A stretch of DNA of 64,000 nt from Saprospiraceae bacterium (GCA_020629315.1 JAHDDO010000013.1:1-64000); one strand, 5' to 3'. Positions 1-8,207 are shown, counted from the first letter of the stretch. The notes: generated by a model from the letters alone, not told the origin. Numbers and translations: made by a program.

Positions 1-2
1 TG

Positions 3-77
3 TGGGCGGTAAGAGACTCGAACTCCTGACCCCCTGGGTGTAAACCAGGTGCTCTGAACCAACTGAGCTAACCACCC
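3..77 (-). tRNA. tRNA-Val (anticodon TAC)
   Basis: Read on the minus strand this is a complete cloverleaf. The acceptor stem GGGTGGT pairs with ACCGCCC (one G-U pair). The D arm carries TAGCTCAGTTGGTTCAGAGC, the anticodon stem CCTGG/CCAGG encloses the loop TTTACAC giving anticodon TAC, and the T arm contains GTTCGAGTC. The discriminator base is A and no CCA is encoded (the next bases are CA). It decodes GTA/GTG valine codons. The gene sits at the very edge of the window, so any partner tRNAs further left are not visible. Confidence 0.95.
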
Positions 78-229
78 AATAAATGGGAACGCAAAGATAA
101 TTTTATTTTTCTTTCTGTGAAATTTTACCAATATTTCTTACGTATCTAATTTTTCTTTTAAATTTTCTCACCTTTGGGCAACCTTCTTAGGATTTAAGGC
201 GTCTATCCTTCTTATACAGTAATGCAAAA

Positions 230-1477
230 TTGAGAACAACGATTAAAAATATTGGTCATTTTTATGCAGATGCCTTTAGAGGCTTATCTGCAAAGGTCTG
301 GAAACTATCAGGGGTATTTTTGATAAATAGGAGTGGCATGATGGTCCTTCCTTTTTTAGCTTTATATGTAACTGATGAGCTTAACTGGACCAAGACAGAT
401 GCCATGATAATAAATGCATGTTTCGGACTAGGTTCATTGACAGGTGCTTATTTGGGCGGTGTTTTCACAGATAGGATTGGCATTTTTAAAACCATGTTAT
501 TTGCGCTTATTGGCTCAGGCGTGTTATTCATGACTATGGGCTTTGTCACGGAGTTTTATCTGTTATGCTTCCTCATGTTTATGACGACTACGGTGGCGGA
601 TCTTTTCAGACCAGCTTCCTTTACGGCCTTGTCTTTAATGACCACTAAAGAAAATGTTACTAGAGGTATCTCATTAATTCGAATAGCGGTCAATTTAGGT
701 ATATCAATAGGACCTTTTGTAGGAGGGATATTAGCTATGACTGTTGGGTACTTTTGGTTATTCATGATTGACGGAATCACTTGTTTATTTGCTGCGGTAT
801 TATTGCTACTCTTATTAAAACCACCCAAGCGTAAAGAAGGCGAAGAAGAAGAAAAACTAGAGCGTACTAAGAGTCCGTATAAAGACGGTGTATTTATGTT
901 ATATATGCTCTTCAACTTATTGAACCTTATCGTCTTTTTCCAAATACTCCAGGTGGTGCCTGTGTTCTTTAAAGAAGGTCTAGGGATGACGGAGATTGAG
1001 ATTGGTTATTTCTTTATGGCTAACGGATTGATCATTGTTATTTTTGAAATGCCGATCATTTATTGGCTAGAGAAAAAGAAAGCCATTTTTATTCCTTTGC
1101 TCCTTGGAATGGTCATGATAGGCTTTTCTTTTCTTTCTTTTTATTTGGCCTTTGTATCTGCTTTATTGGTTGTGGTGCTATATAATATTTTAACCACGGT
1201 AGGAGAGATCATTAATTTTCCATTCATAAACACTGTGGCGTTATTGCGTTCAGGTAAGGAAAACACAGGGGCTTATATGGGCGCGGTAGCTATGTTATTT
1301 TCTCTAGCATTAATTATAGCTCCGGCAGGACTACCGGTATCCGAAGCTATAGGTTATGAAAAATTTTGGGCTGTTTGCGGAGCAATGTGTTTTATTGCAG
1401 CTAGCGGTATTTACCTCATCATGGATCGCATGCGACAGCATGAAGACCAGGCAGAAGACGTAGTAGAAGAAAACTAA
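230..1477 (+). CDS. MFS transporter, 12 TM segments
   Basis: A 415-residue membrane protein of the major facilitator superfamily, with about twelve hydrophobic segments split by a charged central loop rich in K and E (about residues 195-215, PPKRKEGEEEEKLERTKS). The loop after TM2 carries GGVFTDRIG, matching the family's conserved loop 2-3 motif. It probably exports a small molecule at the inner membrane by proton antiport; the substrate cannot be read from sequence. The only in-frame start before the first helix is TTG at 230, because the ATG at 222 is out of frame and stops at once. The gene stands alone and converges on nadE across a hairpin-rich spacer. Confidence 0.85.
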   Translation: MRTTIKNIGHFYADAFRGLSAKVWKLSGVFLINRSGMMVLPFLALYVTDELNWTKTDAMIINACFGLGSLTGAYLGGVFTDRIGIFKTMLFALIGSGVLFMTMGFVTEFYLLCFLMFMTTTVADLFRPASFTALSLMTTKENVTRGISLIRIAVNLGISIGPFVGGILAMTVGYFWLFMIDGITCLFAAVLLLLLLKPPKRKEGEEEEKLERTKSPYKDGVFMLYMLFNLLNLIVFFQILQVVPVFFKEGLGMTEIEIGYFFMANGLIIVIFEMPIIYWLEKKKAIFIPLLLGMVMIGFSFLSFYLAFVSALLVVVLYNILTTVGEIINFPFINTVALLRSGKENTGAYMGAVAMLFSLALIIAPAGLPVSEAIGYEKFWAVCGAMCFIAASGIYLIMDRMRQHEDQAEDVVEEN

Positions 1478-1525
1478 GATCAAAAAAGAAGGGTGGATTT
1501 TTGAATGCACCAGGAACATGGAAGA

Positions 1526-1634
1526 TGAAGGCACTACTTCGAGATAGGCATCTCGAAGTAGTGCCTTCAGTCCGAAGGACCATCCGTCAGGTACGTCTGT
1601 AATACTCCGGTCCCACCATCATGTGATGGTGGGA
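1526..1634. repeat. Tandem perfect palindromes in a convergent intergenic spacer
   Basis: Between the MFS gene and nadE lie two perfect inverted repeats. The first has 20-bp arms (1526-1545 and 1550-1569; the right arm contains ATCTCGAAGTAGTGCC) around a 4-base loop. The second has 11-bp arms TCCCACCATCA/TGATGGTGGGA (1611-1621 and 1624-1634) around 2 bases. A small GTCC-GAA-GGAC hairpin lies between them (1570-1580). Neither large hairpin is followed by a T tract, so a standard intrinsic terminator is unlikely on either strand. It looks like a REP/BIME-type intergenic element or a two-way transcription barrier. Only one copy is present in this window. Confidence 0.7.
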
Positions 1635-1657
1635 GGTGCCCAAGAAGAAATAAGATA

Positions 1658-3295
1658 CTAACTTAAATATTTCCCAACAATAGGCATACGTCGACCCATA
1701 CCGAAAGCCTTAGAACTCACACGCAAGGCAGGTGCTGTTTGATACCGCTTAAATTCATTGATATTCACAAGCCTTACTATTCTACTTACTAGTGCTTCAT
1801 CATGACCTAGTGAAATAATTTCTTTTGGACCTTTTCGCTCTTCAATGTATAAATGCAGGATTTCATCTAAAACGTCATATGGAGGTAAACTATCCGCATC
1901 TTTTTGATCAGGACGCAACTCCGCTGAAGGTGGTTTTTGTATAGAGTTTTCTGGTATAACAATACCATCTTTATTAATGTATTCAGCTAAAGCATATACA
2001 TCCATTTTATACACATCACCCAAAACAGACAACCCACCACACAGGTCACCATATAGGGTTCCATACCCTACGGCCATTTCACTTTTATTAGAGGTATTTA
2101 ATAGGATATGCCCAAATTTATTTGACATAGCCATTAGTAAAATACCTCGACATCTTGCCTGAATATTTTCCTCTGTCACATTAAAGGGAAGGTCAGTGAA
2201 GATGGGTTTCAATTTACTTTCAAAAGCCTCAAAAAGTTCTTTAATGGTAATGATTTCATAAGGCATGCCAAGATTCTCTGCTAAGGCTCTGGCATCTTCA
2301 ACAGAATGATCTGAAGAAAACTGAGATGGCATTAAAAGACCAGTTACATTTTTTGGACCTAAGGCTCGCGCAGCTAAGGCGCAGGTCACTGCAGAATCAA
2401 TACCACCAGAAAGGCCAAGAATGGCTTTGGTAAACCCAAGTTTTCCAAAATAATCTTTAATGCCTGTTATAATGGCGTCATGAATTAAAGCGATCTTATT
2501 TTTTTGCTGCACGATTTCTTGATCATGGTTGATTACAGATTGCAGATCAAATGTTTTAATAGCCTCTTTGAAATAGACCATCTCTTCAAAGACTTTTCCA
2601 TTAGGAGAGGCTACAACACTTCCGCCGTCAAAAATGACTTCTGTTTGTGCCCCTACATGATTTACATAAAAGACAGGTAAATTATATCGAATAGCATTTT
2701 CTTGGACAATGGCCAGTCGATCAGCTGCATGATTGTGGTCAAAAGGAGAGGCCGATACATTGATGACTAAATCAGGGGAAAATGACTTCATTTCATCAAG
2801 AGGACATGTGACATACAAAGGGTTTTCGTTGCCAATGTTCCAAATATCTTCGCAAACAGTCAGTGCGATTTTTTTTCCTTTATAGTTTACAATCCCAAAC
2901 TCTGAATTAGGCTCGAAGTATCGATATTCGTCGAAGATGTCATAGGTAGGAAGCAATGTTTTGTGTTGGATATATTTGATTTGTCCTTCTGCCAGAAAAT
3001 AAGCCGAATTGAAAAGATCTTTTCCTTCTACAACAGGATTAACAGTAGGAGCACCTATAACTATAGCTATATTCGATGACAAAGCGGTCACCTTATCTAA
3101 ATACTGGTTTGAAAGAGCAATAAAATCGTCAAACTCTAAAAAGTCACGTGGAGGGTAACCCGTAAGCGCTAACTCACCAAAGACTACAATATCCGCTTTT
3201 TGGGTAATTGCCTCGTTAACAGCAGCTTCTATCTTTCGAAAATTTTCTTCAAAATTTCCAATATGATAATTCAATTGAGCCAAACATATTCGCAT
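1658..3295 (-). CDS. nadE: Glutamine-dependent NAD+ synthetase
   Basis: A 545-residue two-domain enzyme that makes NAD+ from nicotinic acid adenine dinucleotide, ATP and glutamine, the last step of NAD synthesis. The N-terminal nitrilase-type glutaminase domain (about 1-250) shows the catalytic triad regions: FGELALTGYPPRDF (Glu), LLPTYDIFDEYRYF (Lys) and LTVCEDIWN (Cys). The C-terminal ligase domain has the PP-loop LGLSGGIDSAVT near residue 295 and the adenylate-binding NTSNKSEMAVGYGTLYGD region. Length is normal for the bacterial glutamine-dependent form. ATG start. It is divergent from dnaX; nadC and nadD of the same pathway lie elsewhere in the window. Confidence 0.96.
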   Translation of the reverse strand: MRICLAQLNYHIGNFEENFRKIEAAVNEAITQKADIVVFGELALTGYPPRDFLEFDDFIALSNQYLDKVTALSSNIAIVIGAPTVNPVVEGKDLFNSAYFLAEGQIKYIQHKTLLPTYDIFDEYRYFEPNSEFGIVNYKGKKIALTVCEDIWNIGNENPLYVTCPLDEMKSFSPDLVINVSASPFDHNHAADRLAIVQENAIRYNLPVFYVNHVGAQTEVIFDGGSVVASPNGKVFEEMVYFKEAIKTFDLQSVINHDQEIVQQKNKIALIHDAIITGIKDYFGKLGFTKAILGLSGGIDSAVTCALAARALGPKNVTGLLMPSQFSSDHSVEDARALAENLGMPYEIITIKELFEAFESKLKPIFTDLPFNVTEENIQARCRGILLMAMSNKFGHILLNTSNKSEMAVGYGTLYGDLCGGLSVLGDVYKMDVYALAEYINKDGIVIPENSIQKPPSAELRPDQKDADSLPPYDVLDEILHLYIEERKGPKEIISLGHDEALVSRIVRLVNINEFKRYQTAPALRVSSKAFGMGRRMPIVGKYLS

Positions 3296-3309
3296 AGATC
3301 AAATTTGGA

Positions 3310-3337
3310 CAAAGGTAGGATTTCTGTAAGAGTCAAA
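3310..3337 (-). promoter_or_regulatory. Candidate Bacteroidota promoter of nadE
   Basis: On the minus strand TACCTTTG (3310-3317) matches the Bacteroidota -7 box TAnnTTTG. A TTTG (3334-3337) lies 16 bases upstream, slightly closer than usual for the -33 box. The predicted start site leaves a leader of only about 10 bases before the nadE ATG. Confidence 0.5.
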
Positions 3338-3392
3338 AACTTAAAAATTGATTTAGAAAACGCATTAGATTAAACTATATTCGTTCGTTCTT

Positions 3393-4523
3393 ATGAGCCA
3401 ATATTTAGTTTCCGCAAGAAAATACCGACCTACAACATTCGATGAAGTCATCGGGCAAGAACATGTTGCCAATACTATAAAACAAGCTTTGCGAAAGGAA
3501 CACTTAGCTCATGCCTATCTGTTTTGTGGTCCAAGAGGCGTGGGTAAAACTACCTGTGCAAGAATTTTGGCGGCCGTCGTTAATTGTGAGAATTTAAGTG
3601 AAGCATTGGAACCTTGTAAAACATGTAGCTCGTGTACATCCTTTGCAAATAATGCTTCATTCAATATTATAGAATTAGATGCAGCCTCTAATAATAGTGT
3701 CGAACACATACGAAGCTTAATAGAACAAGTTCGTGTTCAGCCTCAACAAGGTAAATACAAGGTGTTTATTATTGATGAGGTTCATATGTTATCTACTGCT
3801 GCATTTAATGCGTTCCTCAAAACTCTGGAAGAGCCTCCGTCTTATGCTATCTTTATTTTAGCGACTACCGAAAAGCATAAGATATTACCCACTATATTAT
3901 CTAGGTGCCAGATTTATGATTTCAAGCGAATCCAGCCGGCAGATATAGTTACCCAATTAGAGCATATTGCTATCAAGGAGGAAATGGCGTATGACCCAGA
4001 AGCATTAAATGTCATAGCTGAAAAAGCAGATGGCGCTATGAGAGATGCGCTATCCATTTATGATAGGATGGCAAGCACAGCCGAAGGGAAAATAGACTAT
4101 AAGATGGTGCTCAGTAATCTCAATATTCTAGATTACGACCATTATTTCGGTATGATTCAACATTGCTTAGAAGAAGATCTTCCCAAAGTCATTCTTTCCT
4201 TTAATGAGATATTAAATAATGGATTCGAGCCTAGTATATTTTTACAAGGCTTAGCCTCGCATTTGCGTCGATTATTGTTGGCAAGAGATACGCAAACCTT
4301 AGGGCTCCTTAATTATGGTGAATCCCTCAAAGAGCGATATATTGAACAAGCTAAGCTGTGTAGTTTGTCATTTATTCTTAGCTCCATTAATATTCTGAAT
4401 GAAGCTGAGCTTCAACTCCAACGGTCCTTTAATAAAACCCTTACTGTAGAAACAGCGCTTAGTAAGATGACCTTTTTTAGCCGGGTCATTGACCTAAAAA
4501 AAAAAGAAGACGAGGGAAGTTAA
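3393..4523 (+). CDS. dnaX: DNA polymerase III subunit gamma (zero-frame product of dnaX)
   Basis: The clamp-loader ATPase of the replicative polymerase. The AAA+ module shows Walker A GPRGVGKTT near residue 46, the zinc-binding CENLSEALEPCKTCSSC insertion, Walker B IIDEVHML and the sensor/arginine-finger LSRCQ, followed by the clamp-loader collar domain. The zero frame stops only eight codons after CTA (KKKEDEGS), giving a 376-residue gamma-like protein. The A10 run just before that stop joins it to an open -1 frame carrying the rest of a normal tau (next two entries). It is first in a same-strand run dnaX - crp/fnr - pyrD. Confidence 0.92.
   Translation: MSQYLVSARKYRPTTFDEVIGQEHVANTIKQALRKEHLAHAYLFCGPRGVGKTTCARILAAVVNCENLSEALEPCKTCSSCTSFANNASFNIIELDAASNNSVEHIRSLIEQVRVQPQQGKYKVFIIDEVHMLSTAAFNAFLKTLEEPPSYAIFILATTEKHKILPTILSRCQIYDFKRIQPADIVTQLEHIAIKEEMAYDPEALNVIAEKADGAMRDALSIYDRMASTAEGKIDYKMVLSNLNILDYDHYFGMIQHCLEEDLPKVILSFNEILNNGFEPSIFLQGLASHLRRLLLARDTQTLGLLNYGESLKERYIEQAKLCSLSFILSSINILNEAELQLQRSFNKTLTVETALSKMTFFSRVIDLKKKEDEGS
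4496..4505 (+). promoter_or_regulatory. dnaX A10 slippery run (-1 frameshift site)
   Basis: Ten consecutive A residues followed by G read CTA AAA AAA AAA GAA in frame 0. The -1 frame is open from here to 5095 with no stop. E. coli dnaX shifts at A AAA AAG, and Thermus dnaX uses transcriptional slippage on an A-run, so either mechanism would work. The zero-frame stop lies 16 bases past the run, as expected of a programmed site. A weak GGGC...GCCC hairpin (4532-4549) follows. A homopolymer miscall (true length 11 or 8) is the main alternative. Confidence 0.7.
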
Positions 4524-5095
4524 GGTCGAGAGGGCCTGAAAAAAAGCCCGAAGAGCAAACAGTAAAACTCAAAAACAATCCGCCATCGAATGAAGCGGCG
4601 CCAACTAAGGTTTCAAAACCGGGAATACCTCGTATAAAAACACCTACACTCACCAGCAATTTGGATGAGTTAATTAAAAATGTGGCGCAGGAAGAGCGAC
4701 AAAGCAAACAGGATAAAGTTCCTTTTGAAGAGGCGAAGTTTAGGCAGCTATGGAAGGAACACTTTGACAGTATTGGATCTAAGACGGTTTCAGAGGCTTT
4801 AAAAAATCTTATCTTTGAAATCGCGAAGACGACAATAAATGTGATAGTTCCTAATGAACGAATTAAAGATTTATTCGTTGAGGAAAAAGGATTCAGTGAT
4901 CAAGTTGATCTCGTGTTCCTGGAGGAAGACTTAGTAATGACACCGATTATCGATATGTCCAGATTTCCGGAGTATGAAGAGAACTTAAAAGTTCGAACTC
5001 CAATGACTGCGACTCAGCGATACCAATATCTGAGAGTAAAGAACCCCGACCTGGATCATCTAATGGAAGCCCTAGACTTGAAACTGGAGCAATAA
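4505..5095 (+). CDS. dnaX: tau-specific C-terminal extension of dnaX (-1 frame)
   Basis: This frame is continuously open from the A10 run. It encodes a basic, proline-rich linker (KKRRRGK..., then PEKKPEEQ and PTKVSKPGIPRIKTPT) followed by a folded tail starting near LDELIKNVAQEER, like the domains of tau that bind the polymerase and helicase. The ORF track shows only the part after a TTG at 4661, but the linker upstream is also open and tau-like in composition. Joined to the zero frame it gives a protein of about 567 residues, a normal tau length. An independent gene starting at 4661 is unlikely, since no promoter or ribosome site is visible there. Confidence 0.75.
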   Translation, partial: RRRGKLRSRGPEKKPEEQTVKLKNNPPSNEAAPTKVSKPGIPRIKTPTLTSNLDELIKNVAQEERQSKQDKVPFEEAKFRQLWKEHFDSIGSKTVSEALKNLIFEIAKTTINVIVPNERIKDLFVEEKGFSDQVDLVFLEEDLVMTPIIDMSRFPEYEENLKVRTPMTATQRYQYLRVKNPDLDHLMEALDLKLEQ

Positions 5096-5119
5096 TTATT
5101 TTTTTGGAAAACCACAATT

Positions 5120-5806
5120 ATGAAGGATCAGTCAATTTGGTACCTCGAAAACATTGATGTCAGCAACATTTTTTGTCAGAATAAAATGGCTGACAGCCAC
5201 GATGCGCACACCTACAAAACGTTTAAGCGTAATGAATACATCTATCTCCCAGAGCAGAGTAGTGATAAGATCTACTTTATTGCTGATGGCAGAATAAAGG
5301 TGGGTACATATAATGAAAGCGGAAAAGAAATTACGAAAGCACTGCTTAACAAAGGCGACGTCTTTGGTGAGCTAGCGATTATTGGAGAAAGTACTCGTCG
5401 AGATTTTGCAGTCGCATTAGAGAATTCAGATATCTGCGTCATCGATGCGGATAAGATGAAAGACCTAATGAAGGACCATAACAATGTAAGTTTATTCTTC
5501 ATGAAGCTTATGGGCTCCAAGGTGTTAGAAATGGAACAGCGATTAGAATCCTTGGTGTTTAAAGACTCTCGAACACGTATTATAGAATATTTATTAGAAA
5601 TGGTAGAGAAACGAGGGCAGCGAGTAGGATATGAGTGGGTCGTTCGAAATTTTATTACCCACCAAGAAATTGCAAACCTAACAGCGACATCTAGACAAAC
5701 CGTCACTACCATATTGAATGAGTTGCGAACTAAGAACATATTGACGTTTAATCGGAAACGATTACTTGTCAGAGATCTAGACGAACTGAAAAAAGAAGCG
5801 GCATAG
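5120..5806 (+). CDS. Crp/Fnr family transcriptional regulator
   Basis: 228 residues: an N-terminal cyclic-nucleotide-binding beta-roll (about 20-135) with the phosphate-cassette region GDVFGELAIIGESTRRD, a dimer helix, and a C-terminal winged helix-turn-helix with ITHQEIANLTATSRQTVT. Aligned by eye to E. coli CRP, the arginine that contacts the cyclic phosphate is kept but the next Ser is Asp, so cAMP binding is uncertain. There is no N-terminal Cys cluster of the FNR type. It starts 24 bases after the dnaX tau frame and its stop abuts the pyrD ATG, so it is probably cotranscribed with pyrD. Its targets are unknown. Confidence 0.88.
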   Translation: MKDQSIWYLENIDVSNIFCQNKMADSHDAHTYKTFKRNEYIYLPEQSSDKIYFIADGRIKVGTYNESGKEITKALLNKGDVFGELAIIGESTRRDFAVALENSDICVIDADKMKDLMKDHNNVSLFFMKLMGSKVLEMEQRLESLVFKDSRTRIIEYLLEMVEKRGQRVGYEWVVRNFITHQEIANLTATSRQTVTTILNELRTKNILTFNRKRLLVRDLDELKKEAA

Positions 5807-6832
5807 ATGTATAATTGGTTTCTTAAACCATTTCTGTTTTTCTTTTATCCCGAGGTGTCACATCATCTTGCATTACGCTTATTTAGGTTTTTATTAGCCA
5901 TTCCAGGGCTTTCTCACCTCACAAAGGCGTACTACAGTACAGATAAGTTGAATAAAAAAATAGAATTATTTGGTTTAGAATTTAAAAATGCCCTAGGCTT
6001 AGCTGCTGGTTTTGATAAGGATGGCAAGTACTTAGAATTGATGTCAGCTATGGGTTTTGGGTTTTTGGAAATAGGTACCGTGACGCCTAAACCGCAATTA
6101 GGAAATCCAAAACCAAGATTATTTAGGCTGACCAAAGACAAAGCCCTAATCAACCGAATGGGATTTAATAATGATGGTGTTGATGCTTTAGTGGGTCGAT
6201 TACGTCACTTTGACAAAGGTGATGTGATTATCGGTGGTAACATTGGGAAAAACAAGTCAACGCCAAATGAGGATGCCTATAAAGATTATTTATACTGTTT
6301 CGAACGATTACATGAATATGTAGACTACTTTGTTGTCAATGTCTCTTCTCCAAATACACCAGGTCTTAGAGACTTACAACAGACCTCAGCGCTCAGAAAG
6401 ATTTTAGAACCATTAGTGAACCATCATTTTCAAGAAAAAACGCGTAGACCTATCCTTTTAAAAATAGCGCCTGATTTGATTGATGAATCCATTGGAGATA
6501 TTTTAGACTTGTTGGTAGATTTAAAGATGGACGGTATTATAGCCACAAATACTACAATATCTAGGGCAGATCTTCAGAGTGATCATTCTGAAATAGAGAG
6601 TATAGGCGCAGGTGGACTAAGTGGGGCTCCCTTACAAGATCGCTCAACAGAGGTAATTTCCTATATAAATGAACGAACAAAAAACAAACTACCTATAATT
6701 GGGGTAGGGGGCATCTTAAAAGCGGAGGATGCTCGTGAAAAATTGGATAAAGGGGCATCACTGGTCCAAGTCTATTCAGGATTTATTTATGAAGGCCCAG
6801 CCATGATAAAAAACATTCTTCGAGGCATCTAA
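5807..6832 (+). CDS. pyrD: Dihydroorotate dehydrogenase (quinone), class 2
   Basis: Oxidises dihydroorotate to orotate in pyrimidine synthesis and passes electrons to membrane quinone. The 341-residue FMN TIM barrel has the class 2 N-terminal amphipathic membrane helix (WFLKPFLFFFYPEVSHHLAL), then GLAAGFDKDGKYLE, the NRMGFNNDG segment, the catalytic-Ser region VVNVSSPNTPGLRDLQ, and the FMN-binding end GVGGILKAEDA and VQVYSGFIYEGP. Its ATG directly follows the regulator stop codon. A hairpin just downstream may end the transcript. Confidence 0.96.
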   Translation: MYNWFLKPFLFFFYPEVSHHLALRLFRFLLAIPGLSHLTKAYYSTDKLNKKIELFGLEFKNALGLAAGFDKDGKYLELMSAMGFGFLEIGTVTPKPQLGNPKPRLFRLTKDKALINRMGFNNDGVDALVGRLRHFDKGDVIIGGNIGKNKSTPNEDAYKDYLYCFERLHEYVDYFVVNVSSPNTPGLRDLQQTSALRKILEPLVNHHFQEKTRRPILLKIAPDLIDESIGDILDLLVDLKMDGIIATNTTISRADLQSDHSEIESIGAGGLSGAPLQDRSTEVISYINERTKNKLPIIGVGGILKAEDAREKLDKGASLVQVYSGFIYEGPAMIKNILRGI

Positions 6833-6844
6833 GCCCATATTAGA

Positions 6845-6866
6845 AAAAGTAGGCATGCTTACTTTT
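6845..6866 (+). terminator. Hairpin after pyrD, weak terminator candidate
   Basis: AAAAGTAGG-CATG-CTTACTTTT-type stem of about ten pairs (including one G-U) beginning 12 bases after the pyrD stop and followed by CTGTTT, a poor T tract. It may be a weak terminator or 3'-end stabiliser. Confidence 0.4.
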
Positions 6867-6987
6867 CTGTTTAATCACTAAAGCATTAGGGTATTTTTCA
6901 AAAATTATATTGTGCCCTTTCCGATTATTAGTCAAATTCCTCATTTACAAATCACCTAATATCAATGAGTTACGCCTGTGCTAAAAA

Positions 6988-7299
6988 TTGTATAGAATAA
7001 CTAGTGGGAATTCACAGCTAGTTTGGGTATACCAAACACATAATGAAAAAATCTTATGGTATATGGTTTGGATTAAAGAAGGTGAAAATCGTCACATCCC
7101 AATGAGATGTGGATTTAATAACCAAACCATATTCACAAAATGCTTGAGAAGAAAGATCACTCGATCTACTCTGATGCAAGGTTTTGGCTGGTACTTGTCA
7201 GCTCCTCCGCATTGGTCGCTTTTCTTCTGATGAGCTACCCAGGGTAGAAAGCATTGGAAAGCTGATTATTTTAATAGAGTAATCAGCTTTCTTTTTTTT
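6988..7299 (+). ncRNA. Candidate structured non-coding RNA with its own terminator
   Basis: This part of the 465-bp gap between pyrD and nadC shows serial inverted repeats: AACTAG/CTAGTT near 7000-7023; GTTTGG/CCAAAC (7021-7026, 7032-7037); a long stem ATATGGTTTGG/CCAAACCATAT (7061-7071, 7122-7132) continued inward by ATTAAA/TTTAAT and CACATC/GATGTG (7093-7098, 7106-7111); AGATC/GATCT (7154-7167); and CTACCC-A-GGGTAG (7235-7247). The last element is a strong terminator. GTTTGG and CCAAAC occur twice each, so alternative pairings are possible. The 80-codon ORF over it (TTG start) resembles no protein. A small RNA, a long pyrD 3' UTR or a decayed mobile-element end are all possible; the borders are guesses. 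Confidence 0.35.
7258..7299 (+). terminator. Strong intrinsic terminator
   Basis: Perfect 11-bp stem AAAGCTGATTA/TAATCAGCTTT (7258-7268 and 7280-7290) with an 11-base loop, followed by CTTTTTTTT. The T tract is on the plus strand, so it stops rightward transcription from pyrD or from the candidate RNA before it enters nadC head-on. Confidence 0.85.
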
Positions 7300-8161
7300 A
7301 AGATCCTTTTATCACTTTCAAGCTTAGATCAAGACTACCTGCAGAATGCGTTAATGCGCCTACAGAAATAAAGTTGACGCCTGTTTGGGCTACCTTTCTT
7401 ACATTCTTAAGTCGAATGCCTCCAGAAGCTTCAGATTCGAACCGGCCATCAATAATTTGGACCGCTTCTCTTAGAATAGGAATCTCAAAATTATCAAGCA
7501 TAATCCTAGTAATATTACCGACCTCTAACACTTCGTATAATTCTACTAAATTCCTAACCTCCACGGTGATGCCTAGATCCAGATCATTTTTAGATAAATA
7601 ATTATTAACCCGATGGATAGCCTCTGTAATGCTACCGCAAGCATCAATATGATTATCTTTTATCATGATCCAATCATATAGACCATCTCGATAATTAGTA
7701 CAGCCTCCGATACGTACAGCCCACTTCTCTAAGAACCTAAGTCCAGGAGTGGTTTTTCTTGTGTCCAAGATCTTAACAGGTAGACCTTCTACCTCTACAG
7801 CAAAACGACTACTTAATGTCGCAATACCACTTAGTCGTTGCATTGTATTAAGAACCAGTCTTTCTCCTTTAAGCAAGGCTTGACTATTACAGGTGATGGT
7901 AAATGCAATATCTCCAACATCTACATCGGTACCATCTTCTATTATTGTATCAATGACACAATTTGGATCAAGCCGAGTAAAGACTTCTTTTGCGAAAGCT
8001 ACGCCAGCTATAACGCCAATATCTTTAACCAACAATTTAGCTTTACTTGTATCGCTTTCTGGGATACAGGCCAATGAAGTGTGATCGCCATCCTGCACAT
8101 CTTCGTGTAGGGTTTCTTTAATAAACTGATCAAGTTTTTGAGGGTCAATGCCATTCATCAT
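7298..8161 (-). CDS. nadC: Nicotinate-nucleotide pyrophosphorylase (carboxylating)
   Basis: Quinolinate phosphoribosyltransferase, which converts quinolinate and PRPP to nicotinate mononucleotide in de novo NAD synthesis. The 287-residue protein has the expected features: N-terminal EDVQDGDHTS, the RLSGIATLS helix, the phosphoribosyl-binding DTRKTTPGLRFLEKWAV, GGCTNYRDGLYDWIMIKDNHI, and the C-terminal EASGGI and ISVGALTHSA segments. Length is normal. ATG start. It is transcribed away from gldB and ends inside the T tract of the opposing terminator. nadA and nadB are not in the window. Confidence 0.96.
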   Translation of the reverse strand: MMNGIDPQKLDQFIKETLHEDVQDGDHTSLACIPESDTSKAKLLVKDIGVIAGVAFAKEVFTRLDPNCVIDTIIEDGTDVDVGDIAFTITCNSQALLKGERLVLNTMQRLSGIATLSSRFAVEVEGLPVKILDTRKTTPGLRFLEKWAVRIGGCTNYRDGLYDWIMIKDNHIDACGSITEAIHRVNNYLSKNDLDLGITVEVRNLVELYEVLEVGNITRIMLDNFEIPILREAVQIIDGRFESEASGGIRLKNVRKVAQTGVNFISVGALTHSAGSLDLSLKVIKGS

Positions 8162-8183
8162 GGTAAAATATACTAAGGTGAAT

Positions 8184-8191
8184 TACTTTTG
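8184..8191 (+). promoter_or_regulatory. -7 box of the gldB promoter
   Basis: TACTTTTG followed by C is an exact match to the Bacteroidota -7 consensus TAnnTTTG, 16 bases before the ATG at 8208. No clear -33 TTTG is seen. The position supports ATG 8208 over the TTG at 8202. Confidence 0.5.
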
Positions 8192-8207
8192 CGATTAAGA
8201 ATTGAGT

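Noticed and set aside
4661-5095. Separate 144-residue gene after dnaX
   Set aside because: The frame is open without stops back to the A10 run and the sequence is tau-like; better explained as the frameshifted end of dnaX.
5272-5739. 155-codon minus-strand ORF opposite the Crp/Fnr gene
   Set aside because: Antisense to a well-supported gene, with no independent signals.
5120-5806. FNR-type oxygen sensor
   Set aside because: No N-terminal cysteine cluster, so I kept only the general Crp/Fnr family call.
6988-7230. 80-codon ORF between pyrD and nadC
   Set aside because: It needs a TTG start, has no ribosome site, an odd Trp-rich composition, and overlaps inverted repeats whose arms dictate its sequence. 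Treated as part of a possible non-coding RNA.
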